A stretch of 64,000 nt of DNA from positions 372,001 through 436,000 of the forward strand of contig JAVYJV010000037.1 of assembly GCA_034509755.1 (NCBI GenBank). Direction: 5' to 3'. A program made the translations under genes and the position numbers. Of this stretch, positions 11,301 through 23,235 are shown piece by piece. The stretch's first letter is position 1; each line of letters begins with the position of its first letter. This stretch comes from Anisodus tanguticus. Its lineage: Eukaryota; Streptophyta; Magnoliopsida; Solanales; Solanaceae. The notes beneath the pieces are model-generated. The model was not told the origin of the DNA. It did no database searches and worked only from the letters and a program-made list of their open reading frames with translations.

Positions 11301-14300
11301 CCTCACGTCTTAATAATGAAATAAAATTATTAAATGTTTTGTGAAAAAAAATACGAAAAAATAATCAAATTAGAAAAACATGAAGACTTTGCATAAAAAG
11401 AAAGTATTTACTGTCAATAATTTAATTTTTGATTGATCACTAATAATACTCAATTTGCATTTTCATTAAAAGTAAAAGTATCAAAAATGATTCTAATTTC
11501 TTTTTTTTTAAAATGATAATCATCTAAAAGACAAAAAAATTTCACAAATTTAACAGAATAAAAAATAAATAACTTTTATAATAAATTTAAGGTTCAATGC
11601 ATCTATAGGGTTTGAAGGGCTAAAAAAAAAAAAAGTTTTAAATTCCGTTTATTTATTGAATCGAAAAAATAGAAATTAGTTGTTTTTATTCAAAATAGTT
11701 GAATTAAAGCTCAAAATTTATTTAAATTTAAAATAACCTAAAGCTTTGTTTGACTATAAGAAACTTTTTTTTATTTTATTTTTTTATCAAAGTCCACCTG
11801 ACTTACACCTTAAAGCAAAAAAAAAATTGATAAAAACTGCATAAAAATAATTTTAAATTGAATGGACAAAATTAAAAAGAACAAAAAAATTAAGGTTATA
11901 AATCTTTCCAATAGACTTTTAGTTGATAAATTAAACTTAGGTTACATACTGAGAAACTTTTGTTAATTTATATATTTAAAACTCAATTATAATTACTTTT
12001 TATCAATTTCTAAACTTTTGTTAATATTTTTACACAAAATTGTAGATCAATAATTTGATTGATGTTTTTATTAATATTTTTTTTATAAAAAAATCTTTTC
12101 TTAATATCAGATAAAAAAATTCAATTTTTCTAAATTTTTGTCATCATTTAAATTTTTTAGTTACACATACGCCACAAAAATTGATAAATTTATCGGTTTT
12201 AAAGCTAAATTGCAAATAAATTATCATAAGCAAAATCGTTTTTCTTCTTTAAATTTTTTTCTTGTGTTTTTTTTTTAGTACTTTTTAGTAAGTTAGTTTT
12301 TTAAAGCGACACAATACGTGCAATGAATTACATCTATTTAATTTTTTTTTTTGTTTTTATTTATAAAAAACCATTGACAATAAAAGTTTAATTCAAAAAA
12401 AAAGACTTAAAATTTTTAAGCAAAAGACTTTCATTGATGGTTGAGTAAATTCAATTCTTTACCTGAATAATTTATAAGTTGCTGTCCAATCGATGATCAC
12501 CTCTTTCTGCCACATTAAGCTTATAAAGTAATTTACATTAAAAATTTGGTTTTTACATTTAGTTGTTTAATGATAGTAACATTTATCGATATTTAATCAA
12601 TATCCTAATATTAAAATTATTTAGTTTAAATAAAGTTTTTTGCTTTTTAATCTTTAATTTAAAAAAACTTTTTGTATAAAGTTTTTAATACACGTGCGAG
12701 ATTAAGAAAATTTTTTTTTTACTGACCTTTTAACAAATACATTTGTAAAAAAGAAATCCTTTTCTTATTTAAGCTTAAATTGAAAAAAAAAATTTTCTTT
12801 ATTATCGCTCACGTAAATTCAATTGTTTTTAATTTTAACATCATCAGTAGATCGTTTAATTTTTTTTGGATTTTATTTTCGAAAATAAATCATGTTACTA
12901 GTGAATAGAAATTAAATAAAAAAATTAAAAAAGAAATAAAAAAAAGAAATAGATGACCGGAAGTTGTCAGAAAATACTAAAAACATTAGTTTTTTTTTTA
13001 ATTAGCAACGATTTTTAAGAGATTAGTTTTTATAAAGTTTTTTATTCTTAATTTAATTAAAAAGTTAATATTTTAGTATTGCGAAATTATTAAAAAAATT
13101 TATTTAAAACTTACTTTTTGAATTAATCTTTAAAAAAAAATTTACTAAAAATGTTTTATCAAAATTCTATATATTTAGAAATAAACAAAAAAATCTAAGA
13201 GTAAATTAATGGTTTCATTAATGACATAGGTTCTTGAAACTTTACTTGAATTTCATTTGACTATGCAATGGAATGTTTAAATACATAAAAAAGTTCTATT
13301 GGAATGTGTTCGGTCAAATTGAAATTAGACCAATAAAGATTTTTACTTATTTAAACTTTACCATTAAACAAAAATTTTTTTTAAAACTTGTTTTAATGAA
13401 TATTGTTTGTTCAAATAAAGTAATTAAATTTTGTTGTTAATAAATTGTCTATTCATTAGAATAATAAGATACCAGGTTAAACAAGAATCTTTAATTGCTT
13501 TTAACTAAATTGTTTACATTTATTTTTTATAAAAAAAAAATGTCCTTTTGGCTAAATTAATCAAAAAAAAATTTTTTTTTAGATGCCAAATACATTCTCC
13601 ATTAAAGTAAAAAAAAAAGTAATTTCTCAACTTTGCCAATTAAGGTTTTTTTTATTTAATGTTGACTATTCTACCTTAATTAAGTACAAAGTTCTAAAAC
13701 TTCAATTTTTTTAATAGAAAAATATTTTCTATTTTTTAAATTACACACTGCTTGTTGATATTTTGAAACATCATTTCAAGCTATATTTTTATAAAATTTC
13801 TTAAAAATTCATTTTTATTTCAATATTAAGTTAATAAGATTGCACACACGATTCAAAAATAAATAAAACCAATTACCTTTAATAGAAGTTTTTTTTTTAT
13901 TGAACTTGTACCATTTGTCTTTTATTGGCTATTCTAAGATCAATTTTTTTTTTGTTACTTTTATCCAATAAAAGCTATTTTTGATGATTTTACTTTGATT
14001 TCTTTTAAATATTGACATTTGTTTTTTCTGTGGTCAACTTTAATTTATAAATATTAGGATAAAAAAATTAATTTTTCAAATAATTTTGCGTTAGCTATAA
14101 TTTTTCATGAAATTTTCCCTAAATCAATAAAACAGAATTTTTTAATTTTGAATAAAACTTTCACTAGTCAAAACTAAGCGGTCAAAATAATTTATTAGTT
14201 CAATTTGAGTTTGTTATTAAGTTTAAAGCTACTTCATTTCAAAAAAAAAAAAATAATTAAATGAATACAAAATAGCTAGACTAATGAACATCTACTACCT

Positions 14301-14448
14301 ATTTAAAAGCCGACGGTCATTAAGCAAAAAAAAAAAACTAAAATTTCTGTAACTTGATTATTCATTTGTTTCTGCCATCGTTAAAATTTGATTTTTTTTT
14401 ATATTTAATGCTTAAATTTTTCAATTTTAAGTTCATTCATTTTCTAGC
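5359..14448. other. 9 kb gene-free intergenic region
   Basis: No convincing coding frame was found on either strand; the few open frames of 65-75 codons are Lys/Phe/Asn-rich noise. The region is built of A/T tracts and very degenerate short repeats, for example 8690-9080 and 10790-11100 with recurring AAAAGTTT-like words. Isolated CG-containing motifs stand out. They are the palindrome TAACGCATGCGTTA at 8304-8317, CACGTG at 8103-8108 and 12691-12696, and TATCGATA at 12584-12591. TATCGATA is the DRE word bound by DREF in flies. Its right end is upstream of the chaoptin-like gene. Confidence 0.6.
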
Positions 14449-14497
14449 TCGTACATCTTCGGATTACGCACAGCTGGCAATCAAACAGCTGTCAATG
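14449..14497 (+). other. Possible 5' UTR exon of the chaoptin-like gene
   Basis: The chaoptin start codon lies one base after a strong acceptor (TTTATTTAG), so an upstream non-coding exon is expected. A short stretch between an acceptor-like TTTCTAG and a donor-like GTAAAA fits and is richer in G+C than its surroundings. It contains two CAGCTG E-box words 16 bp apart. It might equally be promoter sequence. The assignment is inference only. Confidence 0.3.
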
Positions 14498-14579
14498 TAA
14501 AAAAAAGTCATTTTCAAAAACTTATAAAGAAAACTATAAACAACTTTTAATCTAATCTTAAATTTTTTTTTTATTTAGA

Positions 14580-17500
14580 ATGGTCATCTTTAGATCCTGT
14601 ACAATACGTCTTATTTTACTTGTTTTTTTTGGCGTGGCGACAGGTGAAGAACCAGATGCCGTTTCTAATTCACAACAAATTACAACAATAACTACAAGCA
14701 GTAGTGAACCATGTAGTTTTAATCGATTTTGTACTTGTGTAACAGAAAATATTCAAAGTGTTGTTCAACCTACCGTTTTGAATTCAAATTTAGAAACTAA
14801 TGTAACTGAAGAATTGTTAAATTTATTAAATATAGATCAAAAAACTAATTCAGTTTATAGCCATAGTAAGTTACATGAAATAACATGCTTAGGTTCGCCT
14901 TTTTATTCAGTACCAAAACTACCTGCTGGTCATATTTATAGAATTAATATTATTGGAGCTAAAGAATTATCAAAAATAAAATCTTTTAGTTTCCCACAAA
15001 CACAAATCTCTTCAATAATAATAACAAGATCTAAAGTTCAAGCTATTGATAATGATGCATTTCGGGGTAGTGAATCTACGTTAACAGCACTTGATTTAAG
15101 TTCAAATGAACTTACTGAATTCCCATCATCAGCATTGACAAAATTACCGATTTTACAATGGTTAAGTTTAAAAGGTAATCGTATTGAAGAAATAAGAGCA
15201 AATGATTTATTTCCACAGCATAATAACTTTTTAACCAAAGACTACAAATACCGTGTGAAGAGAAATTCTGAAAAAAAATACAAAATTCTTAAAAAAGAAG
15301 ATTGGATAGAATTAAAAAATGAGAAAGATGTTAATGTAAATGATCAAGTTTTATTAGAAAGAACATCAAGAAAAAGACATAATCATCATCGTCATAATAA
15401 ACATAAGTTTAATAAAATACGCTTGAATAAACTTTTAGACAAAAAAATAGATATATCGCAAGAAAATTATCAAATGGATGATGCTCATCAGGTTTCTAGA
15501 GAATATACAACAGAAGAAAATTATTTTGAAAATCAAAATGCAACTATTAATGATCATGGGGTAGTTTCTCTACGTAGTTTAATTTTAAGTGATAATTTTT
15601 TAACAACAATAGCAAGCCAAACATTCACTAGTTTAACAAATCTTGAATCTTTAGATTTAGATAATAATTTGATAAATAAAATTGAAGGTAAACCATTTCC
15701 TATTTTATTAGGTTCGTTAAGCTTAGCAAATAATTTATTAGAAAAATTTCCCATTTCAAGTTTAAAACCATTAAAGCAATTGAAATGGTTACAATTAAGA
15801 GGAAACATGCTCAAAAATTTACCAGAAGAATGGCCTTTTACATTTTATAATTTAGAAATTTTAGATTTAAGTCACAATTTAATTTCAAGTTTAAATAGTT
15901 TCTTTTTTCAATCTGTTAGTTTAAACAAACATTTAGGTAGATCAAAAATGACTCTTTACGCAAAAAATGATTTTAATAAAAGTTCAATAACAGGTAATCA
16001 ATTTATATCAATCAAAGACTTAATATTAGATAGTAATTTATTAAGAAGCTTACCAGAAGACTTATTTTGTTTTTGTGAAATCGAACGTTTAGTTTTATCA
16101 AACAATCGATTAATAATGATAAATACAAATTTATTTTCAAAAAGTCCTTTGTCTGAAAGTTTAAGAATATTAGACTTGAGTAATAATCAATTAGAAAAAG
16201 TTGATAATATTTTATTAGGTTTAAATAAACTTCAAAGTTTCTTCATTCGAAATAATTTCATTAATGAAATTGAAGAAACAGCATTTAAAACTTGTGCTGA
16301 AAGTTTACAAATATTAGATTTGTCTGGAAATCGTTTTCAAAAAATTCCTTCTAATGCATTAGAGCCAATAAAACGTCTATATAAATTAAATTTACAAGAT
16401 AACCAAATAAAAATTTTGAAAAAATCAGATTTCCAACAATGGTCTAAATCACTTTTATCTTTGTTATTAAGTAAAAACCGAATAGAATTAATTGAACGTG
16501 ATACTTTTAAATTTTGTACAAATTTAAGAGAATTAAGATTAGCTTCAAATTTTCTTTATAATTTAAATCCTGAAATATTTTTACCTTTAGCAAGAAAATT
16601 AAGTATATTAGAATTAAGCAGTTTGGAAAATAAACCAATTAATTTATCAAACACAATATCTGAAAGTTTGAATAAATTAAAGAATATAGAATTTCTTGAA
16701 TTGAACCATAATAATATTGATAAAATATTATCAAAAGCATTAAATAATTTAACAAACTTAGTTCATTTGGATTTAGAAGGAAATAACATAGAAACTTTGA
16801 ATGAAAACTTATTCAATTCTTCAAAACATAGTAAACTAAGGAACATAATTTTAACAGACAACAATTTAGAAAATTTAAACTCTTTTACGTTCTCAAATCT
16901 GAAACAACTAATTAATATAGCTTTAATTGGAAATAAATTAAAAATAATCAAAAGTAATACTTTTAATAACTTACCTCAATTATCAACAATATCATTAGCT
17001 AAAAATAAATTGAAAATATTAGAACCAAATTCATTTAACAATATTAAAAGTCTACGTAACTTGTTTATCCAACATAATTTCATAAAAGAATTGTCTTTAG
17101 ATATATTTAACTTAACAGATAATATAATACGCAATAAAAATATTTTGAATGATGAATCTATAAATATTGATCAATTAAATCAACAATTTAAAATAGGTAC
17201 ACAGCAATCATTCACAGGTTTAAATTTAAATGTTTCTCATAATAACATAAACTATTTGAGTAGTTTTAAATATTTGAATGATAGTTATGATGAAGATTAT
17301 AATTTAAATTTATCTATTTTAGATTTGAGTTTTAATAAATTAACTAAAATTAATCCTGATTTTTTTAAGCCAATCAGTAAAAGTTTATTAAAACTTTATA
17401 TAAACAATAATAACTTAATTGATTTTCCAGTTAAAAGTTTAAAATTTTGTTATAGTTTACAGCTTTTATCTTTAAGAAACAATAATATTCAAGATTTGAA

Positions 17501-19519
17501 TGACCATAATATAACAACAAATTGGTTTCATAATTTACAGTATTTAGATTTATCAAAGAATCAATTGATGAATTTAAGTAAATTGAAAAATTTCTTTTAT
17601 TTCACTAAAAATTTAATTCATTTAAATTTGAGTTTTAATAAAATAAGTACAATACCTGATGAACTTTTCAATAAAACATCTTTACAAAGTTTAGATTTAA
17701 GTTCAAATCAAATAATAGATTTACCATTTACAATTGATTGCTATGGATTAAAAGATAGTTTAGTAAAATTAAAACTAGATAATAACTTATTAACTATTTT
17801 ACCAAAAGAATTAAATACTTGTTCAAACTTATTACATTTATCAATAAAATCTAATCAATTAACGGAAATAGGAAATGAAGCGTTTAAAATGTATAATCTA
17901 TTAAAATTAGATTTAAGTTTTAATACATTTTATTCAATACAAAACGAAGCTTTTGAAAAATTAACTAATTTACGTAAATTAATTTTAAAAAGTTGTAAAT
18001 TAGATTCTATACCTATATTAAATAATTGTTTAAATTTAAATGAATTAGATTTATCAAATAATTCAATAACATTGAATTCATTACAACAAGCAACAAATGC
18101 ATTAACGAATTCAAATGGTTTATTAAAATGTAGAAAATTAAAAATACTTAATCTTTCATCTAATTTATTAAATGAAGTACCAAGACAATTTTGGAAATAT
18201 TTAAATTCATTAATAGAATTAGATATAAGTTTTAATCCAATAGAATTACTTGATTCTAGCTCATTGGCTGAATTAAAAAGATTACGCATAATTGATATTA
18301 GAAACTTACAGCTTAAATATGTTGATCCAAGAGTTTTTTATAGTCATAAGTAAGATTTTTTTGTTTTTCTTTTCAAATTTAATTAAAAATTTTTTTGTTT
18401 AAAAAAATTCTATTTATTCAAAATTTTATTTTTTTTTTTTTAAAAGGCATTTAACATGTATCAAAACATCTACATATCCAAACGTTAGGTCGTTTCGACT
18501 TTATGATTTACTTGCAAAAATGTTTTCAGTTCGACGAGCTGTAATAAATGTAGAAGAATCAATTTTGTCTCATCAAATTCAATGGGCTTTTGGATCAAAA
18601 TTAAAAGAGCTTACAATCACGGGTTCAAATTTAATTAAAATATTACCAGATGCTTTTTTAGGTAAAAAAGAAAAATTTTCTATTCAAATCTTTTTTTAAG
18701 ATAAACTCTTTTGTTGATACTTTTATTAATATAAATTTCTAAAAAAAAAAAAATTTTTTTTTACTTTTTGAGTAAATTTAAAAACTTTTTTATAAACTGA
18801 TTTTTTTCTTTTTAGGCTTACATCATACATCTGATTTTATTTTAAGAATAACTAAAACTAGCATAACTCAATTACCTAAAGGATTACTTCGGTATTTAAA
18901 TGATTTAAAATATGTAATTTTAGATTTAAGTGAAAATAATTTAACTTCTCTTGATGAAAACGTAATTGATTTTGAAAGTGAGAAAACAACATTTAAAAAA
19001 AATATCTTAACAGGTAATTAGAATCTAAAAAAAAAATTTGCATATAAAACATTTTTATAAATAAAAAAAAAATTATTAAAAAAATAAACTCTTAAAAAAT
19101 AATTTTTTTCTCTAGGAGGACTATTTATTCAAAAAAATAAATTTAAATGTGATTGTAATTTGTTATGGTTAAAAAATTGGTTAAAGAACTGGTTAAAAGA
19201 ATTGCGTAAAGCACAATTGATTAATCATGAACATTACTTACGTAATTATTTAAATATAGAACAGGTCAAATGCTTTAAAGAGTCTAGACAATGTGAAAGC
19301 AATGAATTAAATGATCAAGTAATAAAATTAGATTTTTTAAAAATTTTACCAAATAAAGTTGAAAATTTAAATCAAAATATAACAAATGATGAATTTAGTA
19401 TAATAAATTTAAATAAGAATGAATTAAAATGCTCAAACACAATTGAATTACAATTAAAATATTTTTTACTATATTTTAATATTATTTATCATATTTGGTT
19501 TTTATATCAATTTCTTTAG
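14580..19519 (+). CDS. chp: Chaoptin-like leucine-rich repeat protein
   Basis: Large extracellular LRR adhesion protein. In flies, chaoptin is GPI-linked and holds photoreceptor microvilli together. Exons 14580-18349, 18447-18661, 18816-19013 and 19116-19519 sum to 4587 bp, giving 1528 residues, against about 1300 in Drosophila. Residues 1-22 form a signal peptide, followed by a Cys cluster (CSFNRFCTC). Dozens of LRRs of the LxxLxLxxNxL type fill the rest. The last exon has an LRRCT-like NKFKCDCNLLWLKNW and ends in a hydrophobic tail (YFLLYFNIIYHIWFLYQFL) that fits a GPI signal or a membrane segment. An unusual non-LRR insert of about 110 residues (216-325) is basic and His-rich (RKRHNHHRHNKHKF). 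Start choice: first ATG after the acceptor, directly before the signal peptide. AATAAA follows at 19620. Other chaoptin-like paralogues exist in arthropods, so strict orthology is not certain. Confidence 0.85.
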
Positions 19520-20084
19520 GAAAAAAATTTTTTTCTTGTAAATTATTTTAGTGTTGAAAATTTCTCATGTATTTTTAAATTATTTTTTCATGATGTTTTA
19601 TATAAATGTTTTTGATTTGAATAAAATTATTTTAAAAACCAACTTTTTTTTAGAAAATTTTTTTATTATTAATGGTCATAACATTTGACTGTGTAAACAC
19701 TGATTTTAGTAATTGAATATTTTTGTAATTTGTAAAAATTAAATTAATTGAATGTTTTAGTTATTCATAGTTAACATAAATAATTATTTTTAAATAAAAA
19801 TCTCAATAATTAGATTTAATGTTTTGTATTAGTTAGAATTAGATTTAATATTTTGTAATAATTAGTTTTAATGTTTTCAGATAGTTATCATTGAAAATTA
19901 TTTTTACAAAAATATTCTATAAAGTTTAATCAAACTAATTAGATTTGAAAGTAATTTTTGAAAATTGTTAACAAAACAAAATTTAGAAAAAAATATTTTA
20001 GAAAAATAAAAAACAAAAAAGCTAAGTTAATTACAAAAAATAAGATGAGAAAATACAAAAAAAAAGAAAAAAAAAGTTTATAAA
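19520..20084. other. Convergent intergenic spacer
   Basis: This is the 3' flank shared by the chaoptin-like gene (+) and the small secreted-protein gene (-). It holds AATAAA at 19620-19625 on the + strand and a loose repeat of AGATTTAATGTTTTGTA-like words at about 19810-19880. No gene was seen. Confidence 0.6.
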
Positions 20085-20834
20085 TTACCATTTAGAATTA
20101 AAAGATTTTTCAACGTCTTTATAAATATTTTTTGATTGTTCAAGAAAATCTTGTGTAAAGTTTTGATAACTTTCGCTTCTTCTTTTATTTTGACAACAAG
20201 TAGGACCAGTAGATGATAATAAAGCAGTAAAAAATGTTGTTAATAATGGTATCATAAATGCACCTATACCAATAACTGTTATAACAGGTAATAAACTACC
20301 AAAATCAGTACGTTCAGCTATTCCATGTGGAGTATATTTATATAAATTTCTTTGATTTAAATCATTCTGTTGTGAATAATAAGGTGAAATTTCATAATTT
20401 AAATTTGATGAAGAAGGAGAAACTTGTCTTTGTGTATTAAAACTAGTAGGATAACCACTATTAATTTTATTATAATAATTTCTATTTTGATATTTTTGAT
20501 AAGTAGTTGGATTTGCTAATGAACTTGGATAATTATAATAAGCTGGATAAGTAGGATTTACAAATGATTGACTTGGAGGTAAATAATTTAAATTATAATA
20601 ATCATTATCTGATTCTAATCTACGTAACAATTGATTTTTTTTTTTTGATAATTTTGTTTTACTTAATCTTTTAAACTTATCATTAATTATAGTTGGTTGA
20701 AAATTATCAGTTGAATTATAGTTAACTACATTATATAAAAAATCTAAATAATTCTCATCTTTTAAATCATTAGATTCACTTATACAAAAAAATAAATTAT
20801 TAGAAAAAATTAAAAAAAATAAAAAAAGTAGCAT
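20085..20834 (-). CDS. Secreted/membrane protein, Tyr/Asn-rich, unknown
   Basis: This single-exon gene of 249 residues is not recognised as a named family. It starts with a clear signal peptide (MLLFLFFLIFSNNLFFCIS). A low-complexity middle of about 140 residues is rich in Tyr, Asn, Pro and Ser (YPAYYNYPSSLANPTTYQKY). A hydrophobic glycine-containing segment follows (LLPVITVIGIGAFMIPLL) and probably spans the membrane, and the tail is short and charged. A Cys pair (TCCQ) and RRSES follow the membrane segment. Similar signal peptide, low-complexity and short TM layouts occur in uncharacterised arthropod proteins. It is convergent with the chaoptin-like gene. An extracellular-matrix or cuticle-associated role is a guess from composition only. 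Confidence 0.7.
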   Translation of the reverse strand: MLLFLFFLIFSNNLFFCISESNDLKDENYLDFLYNVVNYNSTDNFQPTIINDKFKRLSKTKLSKKKNQLLRRLESDNDYYNLNYLPPSQSFVNPTYPAYYNYPSSLANPTTYQKYQNRNYYNKINSGYPTSFNTQRQVSPSSSNLNYEISPYYSQQNDLNQRNLYKYTPHGIAERTDFGSLLPVITVIGIGAFMIPLLTTFFTALLSSTGPTCCQNKRRSESYQNFTQDFLEQSKNIYKDVEKSFNSKW

Positions 20835-21945
20835 TTTCAGTTTTTATAAAAAAAAATCCAAATTTATAGTTTTTTAATCAAAACTTAATCTTATTGATTA
20901 TCATCTAACATTTCTTAAAACACATTAATTTTTATGAAAAAAAAAAAAAATTTTTTAATGTCTTCTTCAAAAATTAAACTAAATTTGAAATAAAAAAGTT
21001 ATAAGACTTTTTTTTTGGATACAATGTCATGGTTGAAATGTTTATTTAAGGTTAAATTTAAAAAAGATTTCAAAAATCTAATTAATTTTATTCATCTTTT
21101 ATTTATCTTTAATTTATTTAAGTTTTTAAATTAATTTCTTTAAAATTTTATCTCCCAAAACCATTTACTTAGACCATCTTCTAAAACCATCTTCTAAAAC
21201 CACCATCATTTTCCAAAATCATCTCTCAAAATCATTTAATAAGATCATCTCCCAAAGTAACCACCTAAAACCATCATCTAAATTAATTTTCTAAAATTAA
21301 ATTTTTTTAAATAGTTCCTTAAGATGCGTTCTAGAATCTTTTTCAAAAAAATACTTTTTACACAACTTAATAAAAGAATTATACAAACAATTTCTTAAAG
21401 TAACTTCACCCAAAAATTGACAAAAGATTGAAAAATTTAATTACCTATATCCTCAGTTTTGTATAAAATGAAATATTAGTTTTTCAAGATTTTAATTAAA
21501 CAAAATTTGTCAAAAAAAAATGATGAAAAAAACATAAGATGAAATAAAAAAATTGAATTGAAAAAAAAAAGTTGAAATACTTTGCCATGAAATGTTTTAT
21601 TTAAGTTTTCATCAATAAAATTGTTTAATGATGAAATTTTTTAGGTCTGATAAACATAAAAATTAAACATCTGAAAAAAAATTAATTAGTATTTTTTGAA
21701 TAAGATTTCCTGCTTGTTTCTTTAAAAAAAATTTATTATTTTGAAACTATTTGTAAATACTTGATTAAAATTAATCAAAATTTTCATCAAAAACAAAATA
21801 TGTTCAAAATATTTATTGGCCTTATTTTGACTTTACATTAAACAAAATTTTTTTGTCTAAAGTTTCTAAAGTAAAAAATTATAAAAATTAAAAAAAAATG
21901 TTCAAACAAAGTTTGTATGGAACTGTATTGCATTTTAAAAAGAAA
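20835..21945. other. Intergenic region with degenerate short repeat
   Basis: No gene was seen. The 1.1 kb lies between two minus-strand genes. At 21155-21300 a degenerate tandem series of AAAACCATC- and AAAATCATCTC-like words, about 12-20 bp apart, makes an unusually C-containing patch. The rest is plain A+T-rich DNA. Confidence 0.5.
21155..21300. repeat. Degenerate AAACCATC-type tandem repeat
   Basis: About eight imperfect copies of a short unit around AAAACCATCTTCT / AAAATCATCTC, with irregular spacing. A compositionally similar stretch with ACTACC/ACACC words lies at about 61380-61570. It looks like a decayed minisatellite. Confidence 0.5.
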
Positions 21946-23235
21946 CTAGTTAATTTGTTTTTCATTTCTTACATAGTTCAATGTATTTTTAACAGCATTT
22001 AATGTTGAACTATATTTATCTTGTAAATACTTTTGTTCTTCTCTTAATGTTAAAATCAACTTATTCATACTTTCATTTGAATCAATTAATTGATATATCC
22101 TAAGTGCTTGGGTTTTATTTTCTTTTTCTAAACTTTGAACTTTATTTCTCAAATCATCCAGTTCTGTTGTATCTAGTTTGTTTTGAATTTCTTTGCTTAA
22201 TTCATTTTTTTCATCTTTTAATTTTTTAACTTGGCATAACAATTGATTATTAATCAACTTTAAATTTTCACTTTTTGTTTCAGCTTCTTTTAAAGCTTTT
22301 TTAATTTCTTCATTTTCAAATAAAGATTCTTTACTGTGAGTTTTACTTTCTCCTGAGTTATTAGAAGAACCATCTTTTAAACTAACATTGTCTCCTTCTT
22401 GTTTATTTGCACTTTTCTTTTTCTTTTTTTTCTTTTTTTTTTTTTCTAAATTACTGTTTACATTATTTTCTTCTGAATTATTTTCTAAATTTTCATCTTT
22501 TTCATCACTAGTTATTACTACAATTGGTTTAATAACACTAAAATCTTTTGGTAAACTTTCAGTTGATTTAGTATAACTATTTGTTTGAGAATTACTATTT
22601 GGAATGACCACAAAATCATCAGAGCCAACCTCTTCTTCTTTATCACTTATTAGTTTTGACTCTCCATTCATGCTTAAATCTTTTTCAGAATTTTTTTTTT
22701 CACCTTCTACTTTAATAGGATCTGTAGATTTTGTTAAACAATCACTTGATTTATCAGAAGATGTTTGTAAGTTTTCTTTTTGTATGTTACAATCAAAAAA
22801 TTTACATTCTTTCAAATGATTTTCTAATTTAGATAACTCTATTTGTTCATTACAACCGTTCTTTTGATAATCACAAATTACTTTTAATTCATTTAATTCT
22901 TTAATTAAATTCTCTGGTAAAGCTTTCAAACCACTTAATTTTAAAGTAGGCATCTTATCTTTATCTTTAGGTGATTTACCAATAATTTTTCTAAAACTCA
23001 TTTTTCTTAAAGGACTCTTTTTCTTATCACTTTTAACAGATAACCTATCTTCTTCATTTGCATAATGAGGACAATGATTATTTGTTTGTAACCAAATAGT
23101 AATGCATTGATTACAAAAACAATGCTCACAATCAGGAGATTGTAATGGATCTTGTAAAACTAAACCACAAATAAAACATTTTAAATTAAATGACAACTGT
23201 TGAATATCAACAACTTTGTTTAAATCGTATCCCAT
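21946..23235 (-). CDS. NRDP1/RNF41-like RING finger protein
   Basis: Probable E3 ubiquitin ligase of 429 residues in one exon. It begins MGYD, the same N-terminus as NRDP1/RNF41 and RNF151. The RING lies at about residues 19-58: CFIC, then CEHCFCNQC and NHCPHY. The last ligand pair departs from the usual CPxC or CPxD, so the eighth zinc ligand is unclear. A TRAF-type zinc-binding segment follows (ICDYQKNGC, LENHLKEC; about 120-145). The middle is Ser/Asp/Glu-rich and disordered, with an uninterrupted run of 11 lysines near residue 270. The C-terminal 120 residues are a coiled coil (LEKENKTQALRIYQLI). The NRDP1 substrate-binding domain is not evident, so this is a divergent relative with unknown substrate. 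An encoded tract of A-runs makes the poly-Lys prone to slippage. Confidence 0.75.
   Translation of the reverse strand: MGYDLNKVVDIQQLSFNLKCFICGLVLQDPLQSPDCEHCFCNQCITIWLQTNNHCPHYANEEDRLSVKSDKKKSPLRKMSFRKIIGKSPKDKDKMPTLKLSGLKALPENLIKELNELKVICDYQKNGCNEQIELSKLENHLKECKFFDCNIQKENLQTSSDKSSDCLTKSTDPIKVEGEKKNSEKDLSMNGESKLISDKEEEVGSDDFVVIPNSNSQTNSYTKSTESLPKDFSVIKPIVVITSDEKDENLENNSEENNVNSNLEKKKKKKKKKKSANKQEGDNVSLKDGSSNNSGESKTHSKESLFENEEIKKALKEAETKSENLKLINNQLLCQVKKLKDEKNELSKEIQNKLDTTELDDLRNKVQSLEKENKTQALRIYQLIDSNESMNKLILTLREEQKYLQDKYSSTLNAVKNTLNYVRNEKQIN

Noticed and set aside
15554..15814. Antisense open frames within the chaoptin-like exon (also 15038-15238, 16763-16951, 17930-18289)
   Set aside because: They mirror the Leu/Asn-rich LRR codons on the opposite strand and have no independent support.
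22388..22819. Plus-strand frames opposite the RING gene
   Set aside because: Phe/Ser-rich shadows of the Lys/Glu-rich minus-strand coding sequence.
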